This document shows positions 1 through 4,775 of a stretch of 7,449 nucleotides of DNA, one piece after another. The first letter of the stretch is position 1. Every line of letters starts with the position of its first letter. Origin of the DNA: Mycobacteriaceae bacterium (GTDB lineage Bacteria > Actinomycetota > Actinomycetes > Mycobacteriales > Mycobacteriaceae); assembly GCA_019242135.1 (NCBI GenBank), contig JAFAWC010000398.1, forward strand, positions 1-7,449, written 5' to 3'. The position numbers were made by a program, and so were the translations under genes. The notes beneath the pieces were generated by a model. That model saw only the letters and a program-made list of their open reading frames with translations, was not told where the DNA came from and made no database searches.

Positions 1-98
1 GCACCATCTTCACGTTCCCCGCCGTGGGAAAGCCGCGCCCGGCGAGGAATCGGGTCACGGCGGCACGGCCGGTGAACCACATCGCGAGCCATCGTGAT
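1..98 (-). pseudogene. C-terminal fragment of a sigma-70 family factor (SnoaL-like domain), runs off the left edge
   Basis: Read on the minus strand, the frame containing ATG at 82-80 gives MWFTGRAAVTRFLAGRGFP followed by TAGNVKMV, and it is open to the window edge. This resembles the C-terminal SnoaL/NTF2-like extension of SigJ/SigG-type ECF sigma factors, where a W-F-x-G-R segment precedes a helix and a K/R-M-V-P strand. The same frame stays open upstream to beyond position 124, but the sequence there (for example VEPRTIFQSRW) no longer looks like the family. No sigma region 2 or 4 lies where it should; a plus-strand membrane gene occupies that space. I infer the 3' part of a disrupted sigma gene whose 5' part is at 623-736. 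Only about 33 residues are visible, so the family call is moderate. The right boundary is approximate. Confidence 0.55.
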
Positions 99-134
99 TG
101 AAAAATGGTTCGTGGCTCGACGTAGGTGCTGCGG

Positions 135-140
135 CATAAT
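135..140 (+). promoter_or_regulatory. Possible -10 element for a leaderless membrane-protein mRNA
   Basis: CATAAT ends six bases before the ATG at 147. That spacing would put the transcription start at or next to the A of the start codon, as in mycobacterial leaderless transcripts. No convincing Shine-Dalgarno precedes this ATG, which agrees. No good -35 hexamer is seen 16-18 bases upstream; TTGAAA at 98-103 is too far away. Confidence 0.35.
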
Positions 141-146
141 TCGGGA

Positions 147-560
147 ATGACGCCGCCGCGGTACCCCTACTTCCTGCCGCCGCATCCGGAGGGACCGGCC
201 TTCCGCCCCGTACCGGCGCCAAAGCGCCGTTCGTTGATCGACATCGTCATTACGTCGGTAATGTTTTTGTTTGCTGCACTGGCGGCATTGGCATCGTTTG
301 GGTACTCGTTGTTATGGGGGATGACCACCGATACGTGCGACACCTCCGGGGCGGCGTGCAACGAGGCGGCGCTCGGTCAGGCCTAGCTGGTGACGTGGGG
401 CGGCATCTTAGTTGCGATGATCATTGCGGTCCTGGGCGTCGTCGTAGCGGCCGTGCGCCATTGGGTCATGTGGATATGGCCAACGTTGGCGTTGGGTGTG
501 GTCGTGGTCGCTACCGTCATCGGTTTCGAGCTAGTGAAGGGCGTGCACCCCGGTCACTAA
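147..560 (+). pseudogene. Small three-helix membrane protein gene interrupted by an in-frame TAG
   Basis: The frame from ATG 147 encodes a Pro-rich N-terminus (residues 1-27), a hydrophobic helix at about 30-58, and a loop with two cysteines (residues 64 and 71). It reaches TAG at 384-386 as codon 80. Beyond the TAG the same frame stays open for 57 more codons to TAA at 558-560 and encodes two further strong hydrophobic helices (about 84-105 and 109-129), with WGGILVAMII and MWIWPTLALG inside them. A frame that keeps membrane-protein character on both sides of the stop indicates a once-longer protein of about 137 residues, cut by a single nonsense change. The sequence around the stop (GQA, stop, LVTWGG) would fit a lost Tyr codon (TAC/TAT to TAG), which is inference. 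A GTG at 126 would add seven residues, but ATG 147 has the better context. The family resembles short Pro-rich actinobacterial membrane proteins of unknown function. A real truncated one-helix product, readthrough or a sequencing error remain possible. Confidence 0.7.
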
Positions 561-622
561 AGGAACCGTTTAACTGTTGGCCGAACACATACGGTGATCA
601 CGCCGCGCAGGTTGTATCTCGG
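561..622. other. Short stretch without recognisable coding sequence between two gene remnants
   Basis: Between the membrane pseudogene stop (558-560) and the point where sigma similarity is lost (about 623) the DNA matches neither neighbour. It includes the 8-bp palindrome GTGATCAC (594-601) but no clear terminator hairpin, transposon end or target-site duplication. It is probably junction or decayed sequence. Confidence 0.4.
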
Positions 623-736
623 TTGGTCCACCAGGTCCTCGGCGTCATGCACCGACCCGAGCATGCGGTAGCAGTGCGCGATGGGCTTGGCGCGAAACGG
701 CGCGGTCTGCTCGATGAAGTCCTGTTGGGAAGGCAT
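623..736 (-). pseudogene. N-terminal fragment of an ECF sigma-70 factor (region 2.1 only)
   Basis: From ATG at 736-734 the minus strand reads MPSQQDFIEQTAPFRAKPIA and then HCYRMLGSVHDAEDLVDQ. This is a textbook start of an ECF-type sigma-70 factor: the F-I-E-x-T-x-P-F-R helix followed by the HCYRMLGS-x-x-DAEDLV signature of region 2.1/2.2. Family resemblance stops after 38 residues, where a Q-E-T-Y-L-R-A-W-like continuation is expected. The frame then runs through 21 unrelated codons to a stop at 557. Regions 2.3-4, needed for -10 melting and -35 binding, are absent, so this cannot be a working sigma factor. The start codon overlaps the stop of the upstream dehydrogenase fragment as TGATG, so the two were probably translationally coupled when intact. 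The probable C-terminal remnant is at 1-98. Confidence 0.85.
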
Positions 737-959
737 CAGGCATGCCTTGCGGTGACGCCGCCGTCGATATCCAGCGCCATCTGCAACATCGGCGTGCGAA
801 CAAAACCGGGGCACACCGCGTTGACGCGAACCCCGTCAGGACCCAGCTGTGAGGCCATCGACCTCGTCAGCCCGAGAAGCCCTGCTTTGGACGCGCAGTA
901 GGCCGGGATGTACGGGTTGGCGGCCAGCCCCTCGATACTGGAAATCCCGACGATCGCCG
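736..959 (-). pseudogene. Short-chain dehydrogenase/reductase (SDR) fragment, lacking its N-terminus and an internal segment
   Basis: The minus strand encodes AIVGISSIEGLAANPYIPAY, CASKAGLLGLTRSMASQLG, then VRVNAVCPGFVRTPM. These are the classical SDR catalytic Ser strand (ISS), the Y-x3-K motif (YCASK) and the N-A-V-x-P-G-x-V-x-T-P-M segment. The whole Rossmann half with the TGxxxGxG cofactor motif and NNAG is missing upstream of about 959, where the frame runs into unrelated sequence. TPML is followed almost at once by ALDIDGGVTARHA and TGA, which looks like the normal SDR C-terminus (V-D-G-G-x-x-x). The 40-50 residues usually found between these points are therefore deleted in frame. No stop codon has accumulated. 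The stop at 738-736 overlaps the sigma start. Without a cofactor-binding domain it cannot be an active oxidoreductase. The original substrate is unknown. Confidence 0.88.
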
Positions 960-1034
960 GTGAACGTGTGCGACTACTGGGCCGCGGTGCGCGAACCCGA
1001 CTGGTCGCAGTTCGTGATCCGGCAGAAAGACTGA
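960..1034 (+). pseudogene. Possible C-terminal scrap of an unidentified protein
   Basis: The plus-strand frame reads VNVCDYWAAVREPDWSQF, then VIRQKD and TGA at 1032-1034. The balanced, Trp/Tyr/acidic composition looks like a genuine protein C-terminus rather than a GC-rich shadow frame. It begins where SDR similarity on the other strand ends (about 959), which suggests a recombination or deletion junction. The same frame upstream lies opposite the SDR fragment and is Arg/Ser/Pro-rich noise. I do not recognise the family. It is only 24 residues, so chance cannot be excluded. Confidence 0.3.
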
Positions 1035-1056
1035 CACGCGGGGCCGGCCATCGTCG

Positions 1057-1944
1057 TTACCGGCACTTTCCGATGATGTTTTCGGCGAACCACTCGATGG
1101 CCGCCCGGTAGCGGTCGGGCTCCTTCAACGCGTCGAGGTCGCCTGCCTGCACGTCGGCCAGTCCGGCCCACGGATTGCACATCACAGCGGTGATCCCGGC
1201 ATCCTCAGCCCGCTTGAAGAGATCCGGCGTGGGTGGCTCTAGCAGGGCCAGCATGATTTCGAACGGCTTGGTGTCCGTTCCGTATTCGCGGCGCAACGTG
1301 GTCAGCTTCTCGACGAACGACACCGCGCCGCCCCACTTGTACGCGTAGCCGACCCAGCCGTCGCAGAGCCGCGCCGCGCGCCGGAGCGCGGCGTCGGACT
1401 CGCCGCCGCACAGGATCGGCACCGGCGCGGCAGGATGCGGCTCGATCATCATCTCCGGCACCTGGTAGTAGCGGCCGTTCCACGACACCCAGCCACCTGC
1501 CCACAACGCGCGCAACGCCGGGATCATCTCGTCGAGCCGCTTACCGCGGGTGGCGAAGTCCTGTCCGAGCAACTCGTACTCTTCGCGCATCCACCCGACG
1601 CCGGCCGCCAGCCATACCCGCCCCTCCGACACCACCGATGCCGTCGCCACCTGCTTGGCGACCTCCAGCAATGGGCGTGCGGGCGCGACGTATACCGCGT
1701 TGGAGAACCGCAACCGGCTCGTTACGGCCGCCATGGCGCCGATCAGAACCCACGAGTCGGGCCACGCGGTGTCTGGTGACCATCCGGGGCGGCCGGAGGC
1801 CGACGGATACGTCGAGGAGAGGTCGCGCGGGTAGATCAGGTGGTCGGAGGACACGATCCCGTCGAAGCCGGCCTCGTCGAGCATCGCGGCGACGCGCAGC
1901 GCCTGGGTCGCTGGCATGAACGCGGTGCCGGACCAAAACTGCAT
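1057..1944 (-). CDS. F420-dependent LLM-class (luciferase-like) oxidoreductase
   Basis: A 295-residue cytoplasmic protein of the bacterial luciferase-like (LLM) TIM-barrel superfamily, closest in pattern to the F420-dependent TIGR03619-type enzymes common in mycobacteria. Visible landmarks are AGFDGIVSSDHLIYPRD at residues 25-41 (early strand and the SDH cofactor-site motif), the R-L-R-F-x-N-A-V-Y-V-A-P-x-R-P strand at 77-91, the diagnostic G-V-G-W-M-R-E-E-Y-E-L-L-G at 115-127, R-G-x-R-L-D-E-M at 133-140, G-R-Y-Y-Q-V-P at 157-163, and P-I-L-C-G-G-E-S-x-A-A-L-R-R-A-A-R at 176-192. Length is normal for the family. The ATG has a strong Shine-Dalgarno (GGAGGT, complement of 1953-1958) eight bases upstream. 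Members use reduced F420 (some FMN) for hydride transfer; the substrate cannot be told from sequence. It is transcribed away from the coiled-coil gene at 1998, with 53 bp between them. The gene appears intact, in contrast with the debris downstream of its stop. Confidence 0.95.
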   Translation of the reverse strand: MQFWSGTAFMPATQALRVAAMLDEAGFDGIVSSDHLIYPRDLSSTYPSASGRPGWSPDTAWPDSWVLIGAMAAVTSRLRFSNAVYVAPARPLLEVAKQVATASVVSEGRVWLAAGVGWMREEYELLGQDFATRGKRLDEMIPALRALWAGGWVSWNGRYYQVPEMMIEPHPAAPVPILCGGESDAALRRAARLCDGWVGYAYKWGGAVSFVEKLTTLRREYGTDTKPFEIMLALLEPPTPDLFKRAEDAGITAVMCNPWAGLADVQAGDLDALKEPDRYRAAIEWFAENIIGKCR

Positions 1945-1952
1945 TCGATTCG

Positions 1953-1958
1953 ACCTCC
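1953..1958 (-). promoter_or_regulatory. Strong Shine-Dalgarno of the LLM oxidoreductase gene
   Basis: The plus-strand ACCTCC reads GGAGGT on the minus strand, eight bases before the ATG at 1944-1942. It fixes that start and makes a leaderless transcript unlikely for this gene. Confidence 0.8.
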
Positions 1959-1997
1959 GTTGGCGGTAAGCGGTGTGGCGGGCGACATCATGGTGGC

Positions 1998-2822
1998 ATG
2001 GCCGACGATGAACTGGACGAGCTGTACTGGGTCAGGCCCCCCGACTTCGTCGCGACACGCGCCCGGCTGGCCGCGGCGGCCAAGGACCGCGGCGATGAGG
2101 CCGGTGCCAAGCAGATCTCCGCGAGCCGTAGGCCGACCGCCGCGGCGTGGGCCGTCAACCGGCTCGCGCTGAGCCGCGCGAAGGCCCAGCAACGCCTGAC
2201 AGAACTCGGTGAGCGACTGCGCACCGCCCATGCGGCGATGAACGGCGAGGGGATCCGCGAACTGTCCGCCGAGCAGCGCAAGCTCATCGACGAGCTCACC
2301 CGGGCCGCGTTCGACGCGGCCGAGATGAGCGATCCGTCGGCCGCACTGCGCGACGACGTCACCGGCACGCTGCAGGCGGCGATCGCGGACCCCGCGGTGG
2401 CGGCGCGGCTGGGCCGGTTGACGAAGGCCGAGCGGTGGAGCGGCTTCGGCGATTTCGGGTTCTCGGCACCGGTGTCCGGGCCGGCAAGCAAAGCGGCGAG
2501 CAAGGCGGCGAGAGCCGAACCCAAAGAGGCTGGACGGCAGCAGGCCGTGGCCGACAAGCCGCGGAACGGCAAGACGGCCGCGCGGGCCAGAGCCGCGGTG
2601 GCCGAAGCGGAGCGAGCCAAGTCCGCTGCTGATGCCGCACTCGACGATCGGCACACCGAGTTGGTGTCGGCGCGGTGGCGTGTTCACGAGGCCCGCAAGC
2701 GACTCGACGCGGCCGAACGTGAGTTGCGCGCTGCCGAAGAGGCGCATGAGGAAGCCAAGCAGGCCAGCCGCGCCGCCGCCGAATCGGTGAAGGACGCCAA
2801 GGCGCGGCCTGGCCGGGGTTAA
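1998..2822 (+). CDS. Ala-rich coiled-coil protein of unknown function (actinobacterial conserved hypothetical)
   Basis: A 274-residue soluble protein with no signal peptide or membrane segment. Residues 1-60 form the most family-like part: an acidic start, L-Y-W-V-R-P-P-D-F-V-A-T-R at 9-21, then K-Q-I-x-A-S-R-R-P-T-A-A-A-W-A-V-N at 38-54. Residues 55-145 are helical. Residues 160-195 are a Lys/Ala-rich low-complexity linker with repeated SKAA units, histone H1-like in composition. Residues 193-265 are a long charged coiled coil (A-A-E-R-E-L-R-A-A-E-E-A-H-E-E-A-K). I recall related actinobacterial hypotheticals with this N-terminus but no assigned function; nucleic-acid or scaffold binding through the basic linker would be speculation. 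The ATG has no clear Shine-Dalgarno. CATCAT at 1986-1991, six bases before it, could be a leaderless-type -10, but weakly. Its stop overlaps the convergent kup stop. Third-position GC is high and typical of the genome, so it is probably native. Confidence 0.88.
   Translation: MADDELDELYWVRPPDFVATRARLAAAAKDRGDEAGAKQISASRRPTAAAWAVNRLALSRAKAQQRLTELGERLRTAHAAMNGEGIRELSAEQRKLIDELTRAAFDAAEMSDPSAALRDDVTGTLQAAIADPAVAARLGRLTKAERWSGFGDFGFSAPVSGPASKAASKAARAEPKEAGRQQAVADKPRNGKTAARARAAVAEAERAKSAADAALDDRHTELVSARWRVHEARKRLDAAERELRAAEEAHEEAKQASRAAAESVKDAKARPGRG
2819..2822. other. Shared TTAA: overlapping stop codons of two convergent genes
   Basis: The palindrome TTAA supplies TAA to the plus-strand coiled-coil gene (2820-2822) and TAA to minus-strand kup (2821-2819). 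The genes overlap tail to tail by four bases, so no intergenic terminator can exist here. Either transcript must end inside the opposite gene or depend on Rho or collision. Confidence 0.9.
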
Positions 2823-4753
2823 ACCTCGATCCGTGACCCCATCACGACGGTGCGGTCCAGCGGCAGGCAGAAAAATCCGGCGGCATCGGCGGTGATGTAT
2901 GAGGTCGCGATGAACAGGCGTTTGCGCCAGTTCGCCATCGTTGGTGCGGCACCCTTGACGAGCTCGAGTTTGGACAGGAAATATGACGCCTCATCGATCG
3001 CGATTTGGCCCTCGGTATCTTTGGGATCGAGCAGGCCAAGCGTGTGCGGCACGTCCGGCATCTCCATGTATCCGAAGCGCGCATTGACGTGGACGATGCC
3101 GTCCTTGGCGTAACCGAGATCGTCGATCTGGGTGCGCTCGTCGTCGGGTATGCGCGGGACCGGCACCACCTCCAGCGACATGATCACGACGTGTTCGTGC
3201 AGCACGCGGTTGTGCTCGACGTTGGCGCGTAACGCCAGTGGAGCCGTTTGCGTGCCGCGGTTCAGGAACACCGCGGTACCCGGGATTCGCGCCAGCGGTG
3301 GGTCCTTCTGGGTCACTTCCTGGATGAACTCCCGCAACGGGCCTTCGGCTTTCTCGCGGGCGGCGGTGACGATCTCGCGGCCGCGCTGCCAGGTCGTCAT
3401 CACTGTGAAGGCGACGATGCCCATCAGCAGCGGCAGCCATGCGCCGTGCACCAGCTTGGTCAGGTTCGCCGCGAAGAACATCAGGTCGACGAACAGCAGG
3501 GTGACAGCGCCGAGCAGGACCAGCCACAACGGTTTTCGCCACCGCGTGTACGCGAGATAGAAGAACAACAACGTGGTGATCGTGATCGTCCCGGTCACCG
3601 CCATGCCGAACGCATAGGCCAGTGCCGCCGAACTCCGGAACGCGAACACGAGGATGAGCACGGCCACCATCAACAGGCTGTTGATCCACGGCACGTAGAC
3701 CTGACCGACCGTCGACTCCGAGGTATGCGCAATCCGAAGGCGCGGCAGGTAGCCGAGCTGCGCGGCTTGCGATGCGACCGAATACGCGCCGGTGATCACC
3801 GCCTGCGACGCGATCACAGTTGCAGCGGTCGCCAGCAGCACCATCGGAAGCCGGCCCCATTCGGGAGTCAGCAGGAAGAACGGCGCGCTGACCGCACGCT
3901 GGTCGCCAAGCAACAGGGCGCCCTGACCGAAATAGTTGAGTGTGCAGGTCGGCAGGACGAGAAACAGCCAGGCAGTGACGATCGGCGCCCGCCCGAAGTG
4001 GCCCATGTCGGCGTAGAGGGCTTCGGCGCCGGTGACCGCGAGCACGACCGCGGCCAGTGCGAAGAATGCGATGTGGAAGTGGCCAGCCATGAAGCCCAAT
4101 GCATACGTCGGCGAGAGCGCTCTGAGGATCCCCGGCTCCCTGACGATCCCGTTGACTCCGCACGCGCCGATCACGACAAACCACGCGATCATCACGGGTC
4201 CGAACAGCCGGCCGACGGCCGCGGTGCCGCGGCGCTGCACGGCGAACAGCGCCAGGATGATCACCGCGGTGAACGGTACGACCCACTCGGCCAGCCGCGG
4301 TTCGACGACTTTGAGCCCCTCGACCGCGGAGAGTACCGAGATTGCGGGCGTGATCATGCTGTCGCCGAAGAACAGCGCGGCACCGAAGATGCCCAACGAC
4401 ACCAACATCATTGCGGTGCGATGGCCCTGGGCGTGTTTGTGCACCAGCGTGATCAGCGCCATGATGCCGCCCTCGCCGTGGTTGTCAGCGCGCATCACCA
4501 GTGTCACGTACGTGTAGGTGACGATGATCATCACCGACCAGAACACCAGCGACACGATGCCGTAGACAGTGTGCTCGGACAGCGGAACAGGATGCGGGTC
4601 ATCCGGATTGAAGACGGTCTGGATGGTGTAGATCGGGCTGGTTCCCAGGTCGCCGAATACCACACCGAGCGCGCCGACCGCGAGCGCCACGCGCGCCGTG
4701 TTCGCACCGTTGACCGGACGGTGCACCGAGGTGGTGGTGGTGTTGGTTTGCAC
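2819..4753 (-). CDS. kup: Kup-family potassium uptake transporter
   Basis: A 644-residue inner-membrane K+ transporter of the Kup/HAK/KT family (K+:H+ symport), close to the E. coli Kup length (about 620). Family signatures are in order: F-G-D-L-G-T-S-P-I-Y at residues 33-42; A-D-N-H-G-E-G-G-I-M-A-L at 89-100; F-F-G-D-S-M-I-T-P-A-I-S-V-L-S-A-V-E-G at 128-146; T-G-A-E-A-L-Y-A-D-M-G-H-F-G at 241-254; N-Y-F-G-Q-G-A at 273-279; Q-A-V-I-T-G-A-Y-S at 317-325; H-G-A-W-L-P at 436-441. About twelve hydrophobic segments span residues 22-453. A C-terminal cytoplasmic domain (455-644) carries FLNRG (496-500), FGYMEMPDVP and YFLSKLELV. The start is GTG with GAGGA seven bases upstream. It lies 22 bp after the FAH-MBL fusion gene on the same strand, so it is probably the distal gene of that operon. 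No riboswitch-sized leader exists in the gap. The stop overlaps the convergent gene by four bases. Confidence 0.98.
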   Translation of the reverse strand: MQTNTTTTSVHRPVNGANTARVALAVGALGVVFGDLGTSPIYTIQTVFNPDDPHPVPLSEHTVYGIVSLVFWSVMIIVTYTYVTLVMRADNHGEGGIMALITLVHKHAQGHRTAMMLVSLGIFGAALFFGDSMITPAISVLSAVEGLKVVEPRLAEWVVPFTAVIILALFAVQRRGTAAVGRLFGPVMIAWFVVIGACGVNGIVREPGILRALSPTYALGFMAGHFHIAFFALAAVVLAVTGAEALYADMGHFGRAPIVTAWLFLVLPTCTLNYFGQGALLLGDQRAVSAPFFLLTPEWGRLPMVLLATAATVIASQAVITGAYSVASQAAQLGYLPRLRIAHTSESTVGQVYVPWINSLLMVAVLILVFAFRSSAALAYAFGMAVTGTITITTLLFFYLAYTRWRKPLWLVLLGAVTLLFVDLMFFAANLTKLVHGAWLPLLMGIVAFTVMTTWQRGREIVTAAREKAEGPLREFIQEVTQKDPPLARIPGTAVFLNRGTQTAPLALRANVEHNRVLHEHVVIMSLEVVPVPRIPDDERTQIDDLGYAKDGIVHVNARFGYMEMPDVPHTLGLLDPKDTEGQIAIDEASYFLSKLELVKGAAPTMANWRKRLFIATSYITADAAGFFCLPLDRTVVMGSRIEV

Positions 4754-4760
4754 GACTGCG

Positions 4761-4765
4761 TCCTC
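4761..4765 (-). promoter_or_regulatory. Shine-Dalgarno of kup
   Basis: TCCTC on the plus strand reads GAGGA on the minus strand, seven bases before the GTG at 4753-4751. It sits in the 22-base gap after the fusion gene and supports GTG as the true kup start. Confidence 0.7.
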
Positions 4766-4775
4766 GTTTCGCGGA

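Noticed and set aside
91..601. Transposon-like insertion with target duplication around the membrane gene (ATCGTGATTG at 91-100 versus ACGGTGATCA at 591-600)
   Set aside because: The similarity is imperfect, the positions do not match the breakpoints, and no inverted ends or transposase are seen.
314..901. 195-codon plus-strand frame across the degraded zone
   Set aside because: It crosses the membrane pseudogene out of frame and runs opposite the clear sigma and SDR motifs. Its Arg/Gly/His-rich content is noise.
1836..2747. 303-codon minus-strand frame opposite the coiled-coil gene
   Set aside because: It overlaps the start of the LLM gene and lies antisense to the better-supported plus-strand frame. 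The composition is a GC-rich shadow.
2991..4286. 431-codon minus-strand frame inside kup
   Set aside because: An Arg/Ala/Gly/His-rich alternative frame of kup with no membrane or domain pattern.
4754..4775. Riboswitch or independent promoter for kup in the intergenic gap
   Set aside because: The gap is only 22 bases and is largely filled by the Shine-Dalgarno and spacer.
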